A DNA stretch of 64,000 bases from CAJCIT01 sp963771305 (GCA_963771305.1 CAVYTS010000021.1:124001-188000); one strand, 5' to 3'. Shown: positions 35,975 to 44,915, counted from the stretch's first letter. Made by a program: numbers and translations. Notes: generated by a model not told the origin, from the sequence alone.

Positions 35975-37734
35975 GCTGTCTTTCCAGGGTAGGGAATCAA
36001 TAATTCAAACTTCAGCATGTCCCATGCGGCGGTGGGGCAGCGCTCGGCGCACAGACCGCAATGCACGCAGACGTCTTCGTCTTTAGCCATGATTCGGCCG
36101 GTCTGCGGCAACGGATCCGACACATACAGCGCCTGATCGAGATTCAAAGCGGGAGCCGAAAGCCGCGTTCGCAGATCGGTCTCTTCGCCGCCTCGTGTGA
36201 TGGTCAGGCACTGCACCGGACACACGTCAATGCAGGCATCGCATTCAATACAGCGCTTCTCGGTGAACACTGTTTCGATGTCGCAGTTCAGGCATCGCTC
36301 CACTTCGCGCGCCGTCTGCTCCGCGGTGAAGCCCAGTTCGACTTCCACATTCAACTGCTCAAAACGCTCTTTCAGGTCGACGTGCCGCATCTTCTGGCGC
36401 ATCGCCGGATTGTAGTCGTTGTGATAGCTCCACTCGCTGAGCCCCATCTTCTGGCTCACCAGGTTCATGCCCCACGGTGGCCGCTCGCTCACCGAGGCGC
36501 CTTCGCAGTACTGGTGGATCGAAATCGCCGACTGATGGCCGTGCTCAACGGCCCAGATAATGTTCTTCGGCCCGAACGCCGCATCGCCGCCGAAGAAAAC
36601 GTCGGACCGCGTCGATTGCATGGTCTTCTCGCCGACCACCGGCATGTCCCATTTGTCGAACTCGATGCCCAGGTCGCGCTCAATCCACGGAAACGCGTTC
36701 TCCTGCCCGATGGCCAGAATCACATCGTCCGCCGGGAAGAACACCGTTTCGATCGTCTTCGAGTGCTTGGCGCCCGCGTCCCATTCAACGCGCTCGAACT
36801 CCATGCCCATCAGCTTTCCGTCTTCGATGACGAAACGCTTCGGCGCATGATTCACCAGAATGCCCACGCCCTCTTCCTCGGCGTCTTCCAGTTCCCAGGG
36901 CGAAGCTTTGAAGTAACCGCGCGGCCGCCGCGCCATCACCTTAATGTCCTTGCCGCCCAACCGGCACGACGACCGGCAGCAGTCCATTGCCGTGTTGCCC
37001 ACGCCGATGATCAGCACGCGCTCGCCAATCTTGTCGATGTGTCCGAAGGCCACCGATTCCAGCCAGTCGATACCGATGTGGATGCGATCCGAATCGTAGC
37101 GGCCGGGCAGCTCGAGGTTCTTCCCGCGTGGCGCACCACTGCCGACGAACACCGAATCGAAGCCTTGCTTCAGCAGTCCGGCCAAACTCGACACCGGGCT
37201 GTTGTAGCGAATATCGACGCCCATGTTCAAGATAAAGTCGACTTCATCAGCGAGCACATGCTCGGGGAGGCGAAACGACGGGATGTTGGTCCGCATGAGC
37301 CCGCCTGGCTTATCCTGCTTCTCGAAGATAGTCACTTCGTAGCCCAGCGGCATCAGGTCATTCGCAACCGTGAGTGAAGCCGGACCCGCGCCGACGCATG
37401 CGATGCGCTTTCCATTCTTCTTGTGCGGGACCTGGGGAAGGAGATGCTCAATGTCGCCGCGCAGGTCGGCCGCCACGCGTTTCAGCCGGCAAATCGCAAC
37501 CGGCTTTCCGTCGACGCGTTCTCGCCGGCATGCCGGCTCACACGGCCGGTCGCATGTCCGTCCCAGGATTCCCGGGAAAACATTTGACTCCCGGTTCAGC
37601 ATGTAGGCGTCGGTGTATCGACCTTGTGCAATGAGCCGTATATACTCAGGCACGTTGGTGTGTGCTGGGCAGGCCCACTGGCAATCGACGACTTTATGGA
37701 AATAATTTGGGTCTTGAACGTCAGTGGCTCGCAC
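35947..37734 (-). CDS. FAD- and 4Fe-4S-dependent oxidoreductase (GltD-like, kor-associated)
   Basis: A 595-residue protein starting at GTG (complement 37732-37734). The N-terminus has the GltD-type cluster motif CQWACPAHTNVPEYIRLI and CDRPCEPACRRERV. An FAD dinucleotide fold follows (IACVGAGPASLTVANDLMPL; FEKQDKPGGLMRTNIP), then an NAD(P)-binding fold (VLIIGVGNTAMDCCRSSCRL; VILAIGQENAF). The C-terminus adds an 8Fe ferredoxin domain: CIECDACIDVCPVQCLTI and CVHCGLCAERCPTAAWDML. It probably passes electrons between the kor enzyme or ferredoxin and NAD(P)H. Its end overlaps the korA start by 28 bp, indicating a translationally coupled operon. Length and all cluster cysteines appear intact. Confidence 0.93.
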   Translation of the reverse strand: MRATDVQDPNYFHKVVDCQWACPAHTNVPEYIRLIAQGRYTDAYMLNRESNVFPGILGRTCDRPCEPACRRERVDGKPVAICRLKRVAADLRGDIEHLLPQVPHKKNGKRIACVGAGPASLTVANDLMPLGYEVTIFEKQDKPGGLMRTNIPSFRLPEHVLADEVDFILNMGVDIRYNSPVSSLAGLLKQGFDSVFVGSGAPRGKNLELPGRYDSDRIHIGIDWLESVAFGHIDKIGERVLIIGVGNTAMDCCRSSCRLGGKDIKVMARRPRGYFKASPWELEDAEEEGVGILVNHAPKRFVIEDGKLMGMEFERVEWDAGAKHSKTIETVFFPADDVILAIGQENAFPWIERDLGIEFDKWDMPVVGEKTMQSTRSDVFFGGDAAFGPKNIIWAVEHGHQSAISIHQYCEGASVSERPPWGMNLVSQKMGLSEWSYHNDYNPAMRQKMRHVDLKERFEQLNVEVELGFTAEQTAREVERCLNCDIETVFTEKRCIECDACIDVCPVQCLTITRGGEETDLRTRLSAPALNLDQALYVSDPLPQTGRIMAKDEDVCVHCGLCAERCPTAAWDMLKFELLIPYPGKTACTNSYVSA

Positions 37735-37756
37735 GTGTAACCATCCTACGACCTTT

Positions 37757-37789
37757 CTACGAGGGGTCGATCTTGCTGACTAAAAACAT
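37757..37789 (-). CDS. Possible 10-codon leader ORF before the FAD-oxidoreductase gene
   Basis: On the minus strand, AGGAGG (complement 37798-37803) is followed after 8 bases by ATG and a 10-codon frame, MFLVSKIDPS. It ends 22 bases before the GTG of the oxidoreductase gene. The ribosome binding site is far stronger than that of the downstream gene. It may be a translated leader, or the strong site may be chance. No run of one regulatory amino acid is present, so classical attenuation is not implied. Confidence 0.3.
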   Translation of the reverse strand: MFLVSKIDPS

Positions 37790-37859
37790 TGTATACCCCT
37801 CCTGTAGTATTGCCTTTTAGGGCTCAGTGAAATAATCATCTAGAAAGACGGAGAATCCT

Positions 37860-39032
37860 TTGGCCATTACGGTTGGAATTCCGCGGGAAACGTTCCCCGG
37901 TGAACGTCGCGTTGCGATCACGCCCCGGCATTGTGAAGTTTTGAAAAAGCTCGGGATTGAAATCCTGGTTGAGCATTCAGCCGGCGATGAGGCCGGATTT
38001 CCAGACGACCATTACGTTGCCCGTGGTTCGACTATGGCCACTCGCGAGGAGATCTTCGCGAAGGCCGATGTTGTTGTCCAGGTGCGGACCCTCGGTGCGA
38101 ACCCCGACGCGGGCCGTTCCGACCTTCCGTCGCTAAGGTCGGGCCAGACGCTAATTGGCTTTGGTGAGCCGCTCACCGCCATGAAGGAAGCCTCTGACCT
38201 CGCCGCTACCGGCGTTTCGTACCTCGCCATGGAACTGATGCCTCGCATCACCCGCGCGCAGAGCATGGACGCGCTCTCGTCGATGGCCACGGTGGCGGGC
38301 TACAAAGCCGTCCTGCTCGGGGCCAGCGAATTGCCGAAGATGTTTCCCATGCTGATGACCGCCGCGGGCACCATCACGCCGGCCAAGGTGTTCATTTTGG
38401 GCGCTGGTGTTGCCGGCTTACAGGCAATCGCCACGGCCCGCCGGCTCGGCGCAGTGGTCTGCGCCTACGACGTTCGCCCCGCCGCTAAGGAACAAGTGGA
38501 AAGCGTCGGAGCGAAGTTCATCATGCTCGACGTCGATTCCAAAGCCTCCGAAGACAAGGGTGGCTACGCCAAAGCCATGGATGAAGAGTTCTATCGCCGC
38601 CAGCGCGAGTTGCTCACCAGCGTCATCGCGGAGCAGGACGTTGTCATCACCACAGCCGCTGTGCCTGGCCGCAAAGCGCCCATCCTGGTTACGGCCGCCA
38701 TGGTCGACGCCATGCCTCCTGGTTCGGTGGTTGTCGACGTAGCGGCCGAACGTGGCGGCAATTGCGAAGTTACCCAGCCCGGCGAAACGGTATTTCGCCG
38801 CGGCGTCAAGGTGCTCGGTCCACTAAATCTCCCTTCCACCGCACCGACCCACGCCAGTCAGATGTATGGTTCCAACATCACATCGTTCTTGAAGCTGCTG
38901 ATCAAGGACGGCGCCGTGGCTTTGAATCTGGATGACGAAATCATTCGTGAAACGCTCGTCACCCACGACCATAAGGTTGTTCACCCCCGCGTTTCCGAAA
39001 TCCTGAATGCCGCCCAGCCAGCCACAAGGTAG
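37860..39032 (+). CDS. pntAA: NAD(P) transhydrogenase subunit alpha, NAD(H)-binding part
   Basis: A 390-residue soluble domain I of the proton-translocating transhydrogenase. It uses a TTG start with GGAG about 7 bases upstream. Landmarks are TVGIPRETFPGERRVAITPR, TVAGYKAVLLGASELPKMFP, the Rossmann loop VFILGAGVAGLQAIATARRL, DVRPAAKEQVESVGAKFI and the loop ITTAAVPGRKAPILVTAAMV, ending SNITSFLKLLIKDG. It transfers hydride from NADH to NADP+ together with PntB, driven by proton motive force. First gene of pntAA-pntAB-pntB (12-bp gap), divergent from the FAD/kor operon. Confidence 0.96.
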   Translation: MAITVGIPRETFPGERRVAITPRHCEVLKKLGIEILVEHSAGDEAGFPDDHYVARGSTMATREEIFAKADVVVQVRTLGANPDAGRSDLPSLRSGQTLIGFGEPLTAMKEASDLAATGVSYLAMELMPRITRAQSMDALSSMATVAGYKAVLLGASELPKMFPMLMTAAGTITPAKVFILGAGVAGLQAIATARRLGAVVCAYDVRPAAKEQVESVGAKFIMLDVDSKASEDKGGYAKAMDEEFYRRQRELLTSVIAEQDVVITTAAVPGRKAPILVTAAMVDAMPPGSVVVDVAAERGGNCEVTQPGETVFRRGVKVLGPLNLPSTAPTHASQMYGSNITSFLKLLIKDGAVALNLDDEIIRETLVTHDHKVVHPRVSEILNAAQPATR

Positions 39033-39044
39033 GACAGTCAACCA

Positions 39045-39341
39045 ATGAAATCGCTTGAATTTGGTATTTGGGTCTTTATGCTCGCGGCCTTTCTCGGCTT
39101 CGAGCTGATCAAACGTGTTTCACCTCTGCTTCACACCCCGCTCATGTCGCTGACGAACGCCATTTCGGCCATCGCCGTCGTCGGCGCGATCCTTATCACC
39201 GGCGCGGAACATGCCTCTACACTCAGTCGCGTCCTCGGCTTCGTCGCCGTCGTCGCGTCCACCACCAACGTAGTCAGCGGCTACCTCATCACCGACCGCA
39301 TGCTGCGCATGTTCAAGAAGAGGGAGCCGGTTAAGAAATGA
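39045..39341 (+). CDS. pntAB: NAD(P) transhydrogenase, small membrane subunit (alpha-2)
   Basis: A 98-residue membrane protein with three helices (FGIWVFMLAAFLGFELI; PLMSLTNAISAIAVVGAILI; VLGFVAVVASTTNVVSGYLI). TPLMSLTNAISAI is the conserved signature of the C-terminal membrane part of PntA. In this split-gene arrangement it forms part of the proton channel with PntB. Its last codons overlap the pntB start (ATGA). Confidence 0.95.
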   Translation: MKSLEFGIWVFMLAAFLGFELIKRVSPLLHTPLMSLTNAISAIAVVGAILITGAEHASTLSRVLGFVAVVASTTNVVSGYLITDRMLRMFKKREPVKK

Positions 39342-40714
39342 TCGAGACCATCCTTCCTGCGCTTTACATTCTCGCCGCCATCGGCTTCATCCTCGCCATC
39401 AAGTGGATGAGCTCACCGGAAACCGCCCGTCGTGGCGTGTACGCGGGCGAGATCGGTATGTTGCTGGCCGTTGTCGGCACCCTGCTCCGCTTTGAGGTCG
39501 TCAGCTATCAGTGGATCTTCATCGCCTTCTTTATAGGCTCGGCCGTCGGTGTCCCGCTGGCCTATCTCATGCCGATGACAGCTGTTCCGCAGCGGACCGC
39601 GCTCTCGCACGCTTTCGGCGCTCTCGCTTCGGCCTTGATCGGCACCGCCGAGTACTACCGAGAAACGCCACATGGCTTCGTTATGGTCGCGCTGGTGCTG
39701 GAGACACTACTCGGTTTCCTCACCTTCACCGCCAGTCTCATGGCATTTGGCAAACTGCAAGAGGTTCTGCCCACCCGCCCCATCACGTTTAAGGGCCAGA
39801 ACATCGTCAATCTGGGAATCCTCGGCGCCGCCGTGGTGCTTGGCATCATCCTCATCATTTCTCCAGAAAGCACGTATCTGTTCCCCATCTTCATGTCGCT
39901 GGCGCTCATCTTCGGCGTGCTGCTCATCGTGCCGATTGGTGGCGCGGACATGCCGACCGTGATCGCGCTGCTCAATTCCTACGCAGGCCTCTCGGCCAGC
40001 GCCATGGGATTTGCGCTCGATAACAAACTGCTGATCATCGCCGGCGCGCTGGATGGCTCGTCGGGCTTTATCCTGGCCGTCATCATGTGCAAGGCCATGA
40101 ACCGATCTTTCAGCAACGTCCTGTTCGGCGCATTTGGCACGCTGCAGACCACCGTCGGCGGCAAAGCCGATGCACGTCCGGTGCGTTCCGCCAGCCCCGA
40201 AGACGCTGCCGAGATTCTCGGCGCCGCGCGCACCGTTATTATCATTCCCGGCTATGGCATGGCCGTTGCCCAGGCCCAGCACAAGCTGCGCGAAATGTTT
40301 GACGTCCTCACCAAGCGCGGCGTCGATGTCAAATTCGCCATCCATCCCGTCGCCGGCCGCATGCCTGGACACATGAATGTTCTCCTAGCCGAAGCCGATG
40401 TCCCCTACGACAAGCTCGTGGAGATGGACGAAATCAACTCCGAATTCCCCATGTGCGACGTGGCGCTCGTTATTGGCGCCAACGATGTTGTAAACCCGGC
40501 GGCGGCTAACGATAAGAACAGCCCCATCGCCGGCATGCCGATCCTCCTTGCTCACCAGGCCCATACCGTCATGGTGATCAAGCGCAGCATGAGCCCGGGC
40601 TTTGCCGGCATCGACAACGAGCTGTACTACATGGACAAAACGCTGATGCTCTTCGGCGATGCGAAATCCTTCGTTACCGGCATCGTTAAAGAACTCGGCG
40701 CGGGAAGACACTAG
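39338..40714 (+). CDS. pntB: NAD(P) transhydrogenase subunit beta
   Basis: A 458-residue protein. Eight or nine membrane helices fill residues 1-265; RGVYAGEIGMLLAVVGTLLR and VPIGGADMPTVIALLNSYAG are typical. The NADP(H)-binding domain III follows: IIIPGYGMAVAQAQHKLREM, VKFAIHPVAGRMPGHMNVLL, the GANDVVNPAA loop, and VIKRSMSPGFAGIDNELYY near the end. All expected NADP-binding elements are seen and length is normal. It is coupled to pntAB by ATGA, and a strong hairpin lies about 60 bp downstream. Confidence 0.96.
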   Translation: MIETILPALYILAAIGFILAIKWMSSPETARRGVYAGEIGMLLAVVGTLLRFEVVSYQWIFIAFFIGSAVGVPLAYLMPMTAVPQRTALSHAFGALASALIGTAEYYRETPHGFVMVALVLETLLGFLTFTASLMAFGKLQEVLPTRPITFKGQNIVNLGILGAAVVLGIILIISPESTYLFPIFMSLALIFGVLLIVPIGGADMPTVIALLNSYAGLSASAMGFALDNKLLIIAGALDGSSGFILAVIMCKAMNRSFSNVLFGAFGTLQTTVGGKADARPVRSASPEDAAEILGAARTVIIIPGYGMAVAQAQHKLREMFDVLTKRGVDVKFAIHPVAGRMPGHMNVLLAEADVPYDKLVEMDEINSEFPMCDVALVIGANDVVNPAAANDKNSPIAGMPILLAHQAHTVMVIKRSMSPGFAGIDNELYYMDKTLMLFGDAKSFVTGIVKELGAGRH

Positions 40715-40774
40715 CCGCGTCGGTCATGGGTGGCTTTGCGGAGCGCCGTCCGCGTTTTTACAAAACGAAATGCA

Positions 40775-40799
40775 CATGAGCGGGATCCGCCCGCTCATG
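40775..40799. terminator. 10-bp perfect hairpin between convergent genes
   Basis: CATGAGCGGG, loop ATCCG, CCCGCTCATG: a perfect 10-bp stem with a 5-base loop in the 200-bp gap between convergent pntB and the GYD gene. No T tract follows on either strand. Position and strength suggest a bidirectional terminator or mRNA 3'-end stabiliser. Confidence 0.5.
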
Positions 40800-40914
40800 C
40801 TGATGAAAACTTCGGCCGACTTTCGTGTCACTCGCAGAGCCGGACGTAGGCGCCCAGCCTCACTTCGGAGTCGAATTCTCGGAAGACCCCATATCCGGCG
40901 GCTGACTGACCCAG

Positions 40915-41241
40915 TTAGACGTCTTGCCCGGGTGCGCGGAACCTGGTGGGTATGGCCAGTGCTTGATCCACCTCGTCAATGGTCAACAGTGGCGTGACCC
41001 GGCTGTCCACCATTCCGGTGGCTCCTACAGCCAAGGCTACTGCGGCCATGGTGATGTTGTCCGGCGCGTCCACGATGATCACAAAATCGTCGACGCCAAA
41101 GGCAAAGTAGTAGCTCTCGAGTTTGGCTTTGACAGCTCTTAGCGAAGCTTGGACGGCGGCCTTCCGGCCGGAGGCCTTGTCTTTCGCGAGCCCCTTCAGT
41201 CCATCCGGGGTGTAACTTCCCTGTATCAGATACTTCGGCAT
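40915..41241 (-). CDS. GYD domain protein
   Basis: A 108-residue protein: MPKYLIQGSYTPDGLKGLAK, LESYYFAFGVDDFVIIVDAP, DNITMAAVALAVGATGMVDS and TPLLTIDEVDQALA. This is the complete GYD family fold, a ferredoxin-like alpha+beta domain of unknown function that is common in soil bacteria. The 'GYD' position is represented by GVDD. AAAGGA lies 7 bases before the ATG. Confidence 0.92.
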   Translation of the reverse strand: MPKYLIQGSYTPDGLKGLAKDKASGRKAAVQASLRAVKAKLESYYFAFGVDDFVIIVDAPDNITMAAVALAVGATGMVDSRVTPLLTIDEVDQALAIPTRFRAPGQDV

Positions 41242-41308
41242 TGGTTTGTCCTTTCGGTGGGTCGATAATCTCTAACTCAGCCCGCCGAGGATTGTACAGG
41301 AGGAGCCT

Positions 41309-41488
41309 TTGGAACGCAACGAGCGGGACTGGATGCGGCGGTTAAGGCAATTGACGCCCAGTCTCGGAACGCCCTGGATGGCGGCTCCGACGTGCCGGTC
41401 ACGGCTTTACAGGAAGGTTGGCGAAGCCCTGACTTTGCGCAGGGAGGCTTCCGTTGCGCGCCAATCTGGAAGAATGGTACCTGCGTGA
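41309..41488 (+). CDS. 59-codon basic ORF translationally coupled to the MFS gene
   Basis: An excellent Shine-Dalgarno sequence AGGAGG (41298-41303) precedes a TTG start by 5 bases. The frame encodes 59 residues, beginning MERNERDWMRRLRQLTP and ending ARQSGRMVPA, with 12 or more Arg and no hydrophobic segment. Its TGA overlaps the GTG start of the MFS transporter (GTGA at 41485-41488). I do not recognise the peptide. The overlap and strong site argue that it is translated and that its translation delivers ribosomes to the transporter start; it may be a small regulator or only a leader. Confidence 0.5.
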   Translation: MERNERDWMRRLRQLTPSLGTPWMAAPTCRSRLYRKVGEALTLRREASVARQSGRMVPA

Positions 41489-42705
41489 GTGCAACTCAGA
41501 CAGCGGCACCTAAACACGTTTCGGAAGAAGCGGCGTTTTCTATCCTGGCGGCGATTAGTGTTTGTCATCTTCTGAACGACACGGTCCAATCGCTGATCGC
41601 TGCAATCTATCCGATTCTCAAGAGCTCATTCCATCTTGACTTCGCGCAGATCGGGCTCATCACACTAGTGTTTCAGGTAACCGCCTCTCTGCTGCAGCCG
41701 TTCATCGGGCTCTACACCGATCGCTCTCCCAAGCCGTACTCTCTGCCAATAGGAATGGGCTTCACGCTGGGGGGCCTGTTGTTGCTCTCCGTTGCCCCCA
41801 GTTATGCGGTGCTGCTGATGGCCGCGGGGCTGGTGGGTGTTGGCTCGTCGGTGTTTCATCCGGAATCGTCCCGAGTGGCGCGACTGGCGTCGGGCGGCCA
41901 GCACGGATTGGCTCAATCGCTGTTCCAGGTAGGAGGGAATGCCGGTTCGTCGCTAGGACCGCTGCTGGCAGCCTTCATCGTGCTTCCACGGGGACAATCG
42001 AGCATTGCCTGGTTTTCGCTGGTAGCTCTGCTGGCCATCGTTCTGCTGATCCGAATTGGCCACTGGTACAAAGAACATTCGGTGCTCCGACAATCCGTAT
42101 TGCGGCGGCCGGATGGCCATATGCGGCTGCCGACGCGCCGGGTTGTGATCTGTTTTGGAATACTTATCGCGCTGATGTTCTCGAAGTATTTCTATATCGC
42201 GAGCCTGAGTAGTTACTTCACTTTCTTTCTGATTAGTAAGTTTCATGTCTCGGTTCAAAGCGCGGAGATTCGGCTGTTTATTTTTCTGGGAGCGGTAGCG
42301 GCGGGAACCATCCTGGGCGGACCGATCGGCGACCGGATCGGCCGCAAGTATGTGATCTGGTGGTCCATCCTTGGCGTGCTCCCCTTCACTCTGCTACTGC
42401 CCTATGCCAACTTATTCTGGACCAGCGTATTGAGTGTGATTATCGGTTTGATTCTGGCGTCGGCATTTAGCGCAATCCTGGTCTACGCACAGGACCTGGT
42501 GCCTGGAAAGGTCGGGATGATCTCGGGCCTTTTCTTCGGCTTGGCCTTCGGCATGGGTGGCGTGGGCGCGGCACTGCTGGGCCGGTTAGCGGATTGGACC
42601 AGCATCACGTTTGTCTATGAAGTTTGCGCCTTCCTGCCGCTGATCGGCCTGCTGGCTGCCTTTCTGCCGAATCTTGAGCAACCAAAGCTATTGAAAAAGG
42701 CTTAA
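41485..42705 (+). CDS. MFS exporter of the fosmidomycin-resistance (Fsr) type
   Basis: A 406-residue, 12-helix transporter. I start it at GTG 41485 (MSATQTAAPKHVSE), where it overlaps the small upstream ORF and just before the family N-terminus ILAAISVCHLLNDTVQSLIA. Further Fsr landmarks: QPFIGLYTDRSPKPYSLPIG, GVGSSVFHPESSRVARLASG and FQVGGNAGSSLGPLLAAFIV. The second half has GGPIGDRIGRKYVIWWSILG. Fsr-like proteins expel fosmidomycin or other small organic compounds, but the natural substrate is unknown. It is convergent with the APC permease gene. Confidence 0.9.
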   Translation: MSATQTAAPKHVSEEAAFSILAAISVCHLLNDTVQSLIAAIYPILKSSFHLDFAQIGLITLVFQVTASLLQPFIGLYTDRSPKPYSLPIGMGFTLGGLLLLSVAPSYAVLLMAAGLVGVGSSVFHPESSRVARLASGGQHGLAQSLFQVGGNAGSSLGPLLAAFIVLPRGQSSIAWFSLVALLAIVLLIRIGHWYKEHSVLRQSVLRRPDGHMRLPTRRVVICFGILIALMFSKYFYIASLSSYFTFFLISKFHVSVQSAEIRLFIFLGAVAAGTILGGPIGDRIGRKYVIWWSILGVLPFTLLLPYANLFWTSVLSVIIGLILASAFSAILVYAQDLVPGKVGMISGLFFGLAFGMGGVGAALLGRLADWTSITFVYEVCAFLPLIGLLAAFLPNLEQPKLLKKA

Positions 42706-42743
42706 GCAGGAAGGTGCTGGCTGCGGGTGAAAACGCCTCGGTC

Positions 42744-44180
42744 TCAATCGTCCGGGGCGCCGGAGCGAATGAGCATGCTTGCGCCTCGGCTGAGTGCTCC
42801 GGGACTGCGCGACTCACGCCACTGCATGTAAATAAATCCCGCGATGAGTACGGCGAAAAACAAGTAAGGCGTGAGGCGGTAGGGCCAGGTGGGCTCTGGC
42901 CAGACTGTGACAAAGAGCACTGGCAACAAAGCCAAGGTCCCAATCCATGGGGCCACGACGTGTTGCCAAACCGTGAATGCGGCACGCTGTTCCCGGCGCA
43001 TATAGCTGGTCAAAGCGAGGTTTGCCATTCCGTAAAGAACAATGGCCGCAAGCGTTGTAATGGTTTCCAGAAAACCGAAGATCGTGTCGGGCTGGAGCAG
43101 GAAGCCCACCAGGAAAATTGCCGCCAGACCCGATAACTGAAAAAAGGCGATCGCGAATGTCGGTGTCTGGTGGATGGGATGGATACGCCCGAATGAAGCA
43201 GGCAGCGTGCCCGCCCGGCCCATCGTATACATTACTCGCGACCCCGAGTTGGTGCAAGCTAGACCGACCCCTACAGCGCTGTTGATGATGGCGAGAACGA
43301 CAAACCACCAGCCGGCGCCCCACAACCGCTGGCCCAGAACGTAATACGGGTTGGGATCGGCGGCGAAGGCGGCCATGTCGCCCGTGCCCCATCCGATTGC
43401 GCTGGCGTAGGACGTGAAGATAAAGAAGATACCGATGCTCCCCAGGGAAAGCATGATCGCCTGGCCGATAAACTTGCTGGGAAGACGCGCTTCCTGTGCC
43501 ATCGGCGCTGGAGCTTCGAAGCCGCTCAGCGCGAGGATCGAGAAAACCATCCCGGCCAAGATCCCGCCGAAATGATGGGGCGAGGAAGAAGGCTTTAGCG
43601 GCGCAAGGTATGTGGAACCGGGTCCCGGATGGACCAGGAACGTGATCGCCAGCGCAAACATAATCAGCAACTCCAGGCCGCCTAGCAACGCCGTAATCCG
43701 CGCCGACAGTTGGATGCCATGGTGAGTGAGCGCCCAGATAAGGGCGGCTATCGCCAGCACGATGACCCACCAGGGGATGTTTACATTGAACTTCGTTCGT
43801 AGCATGTCGGAGAGCAGATAACCAAGGAACCCCGTGCATCCGGCGGTCCCGAGGATCTCATAGATGATGTAGCTCCAAGTCGCCATGAATCCGCTGCGCG
43901 CGCCGAGGCCACGGGTGGCGAAGGAGTAGTAGCCCCCGCTGGAGGGCATATAGCGGGAAAACTGAGCCACCGTGTTCCCAATAAAGAAGCAGACGATGGT
44001 GGAAAGCAGGAACGAAATCGGCATTGCCGGTCCGGCCTTGAGGGCGATGATCGGAAACGTGAACACGACGTTAGTCGCGGGTGCGATGTGCGTGACACCC
44101 TGGAACACCAATTCTGCGAGACCGAGCGAATTGCGTCGAAGCTGAGGCTGTGTCGTGGGGTTGGCGTTCTCAATAGCCAT
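42744..44180 (-). CDS. APC-superfamily amino acid permease
   Basis: A 478-residue protein with about 12 hydrophobic segments. The first unwound-helix motif is VFQGVTHIAPATNVVFTFPI. Other APC signs are MPSSGGYYSFATRGLGARSG, FSILALSGFEAPAPMAQEAR (the helix 6 'GFE' motif) and CTNSGSRVMYTMGRAGTLPA. The family imports or exchanges amino acids or polyamines with protons; the substrate cannot be named. It starts at ATG (complement 44178-44180) and is preceded by the broken PEP-CTERM gene. Confidence 0.93.
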   Translation of the reverse strand: MAIENANPTTQPQLRRNSLGLAELVFQGVTHIAPATNVVFTFPIIALKAGPAMPISFLLSTIVCFFIGNTVAQFSRYMPSSGGYYSFATRGLGARSGFMATWSYIIYEILGTAGCTGFLGYLLSDMLRTKFNVNIPWWVIVLAIAALIWALTHHGIQLSARITALLGGLELLIMFALAITFLVHPGPGSTYLAPLKPSSSPHHFGGILAGMVFSILALSGFEAPAPMAQEARLPSKFIGQAIMLSLGSIGIFFIFTSYASAIGWGTGDMAAFAADPNPYYVLGQRLWGAGWWFVVLAIINSAVGVGLACTNSGSRVMYTMGRAGTLPASFGRIHPIHQTPTFAIAFFQLSGLAAIFLVGFLLQPDTIFGFLETITTLAAIVLYGMANLALTSYMRREQRAAFTVWQHVVAPWIGTLALLPVLFVTVWPEPTWPYRLTPYLFFAVLIAGFIYMQWRESRSPGALSRGASMLIRSGAPDD

Positions 44181-44373
44181 TTCGAGAGCCCATCAGTAAA
44201 CGATACAGGGCGGCCTTCGCAACTTCGGTCCACGTCGCCGCGGTCTCAACGCGCGAGATCTGCGCGGCACTTACAGGCGCTTGCCGGGCACATCACCAGA
44301 ACTCAAACTGCGATGGTTTTCCGGAACACGACTTGCGGCAGGTGGATCTACGGGATGGTCTGAGTGTGCGACA

Positions 44374-44915
44374 TTATGACGTTTGTGCTCGTCGGGGCAA
44401 GGAGCCGGTCGCACCGGTAAATCGCGCTCGGCGCGCACGCCGCAATAAACAAGACACCGACTACGAGCAGCCCCAGCACTTCAGGTTCTGGCACCAAGAG
44501 GAAGAGTAGCATGGCTCATCGCGGGATCGGCAAAGCAGACAACTGGATTGCTTCCACAGTCATGGCCGTTCGCAGGCACAACGGACGTTGTGCCTAGCGG
44601 AGATCCGTTGTCGAACACGACGAAGATATCACCAGAAAAAAAGGTATCAGTCACCCTAATAGCTGCTGCGGTCCCATTCACGTTTATGGTCCATGGAGGC
44701 GCATCGAGAAAGGTCGAATTGCCGGCCGAGCTAGGAATACAAAACAACCCGCTCGGATCATTCGGCTGGCACCCCGCTGCCTGAACTCCGGGATCCGTAA
44801 AACTAAACTGATACCAGGTATTGAAGCCAATCGGTCCTCCCGAAGCCAAGCTGGGCACGATGCCAAGGAAGGCCCAGGGCAGCCACCGCACATGTAGGGA
44901 TCTGAACGTCATCAT
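44374..44915 (-). pseudogene. PEP-CTERM secreted protein with two frameshifts in its sorting tail
   Basis: The intact first frame starts at ATG complement 44913-44915 (GGAG upstream) and has a signal peptide (WLPWAFLGIVPSLASGG). It encodes about 130 residues, including FNTWYQFSFTDPG and VTDTFFSGDIFVVFDNGSPL, and ends out of frame at 44481. One skipped base near 44500 gives LLVPEPEVLGLLVVGVLFIA; one more near 44440 gives ARRARFTGATGS. Together they make a textbook PEP-CTERM tail ending at 44374. The tail is needed for exosortase/archaeosortase-like anchoring, so as sequenced the protein would be released or degraded. Such proteins are typical of EPS-producing Gram-negative bacteria. Confidence 0.68.

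Noticed and set aside
36061..37377. 438-codon plus-strand open frame
   Set aside because: Antisense to the FAD/Fe-S oxidoreductase; His/Arg-rich translation without motifs.
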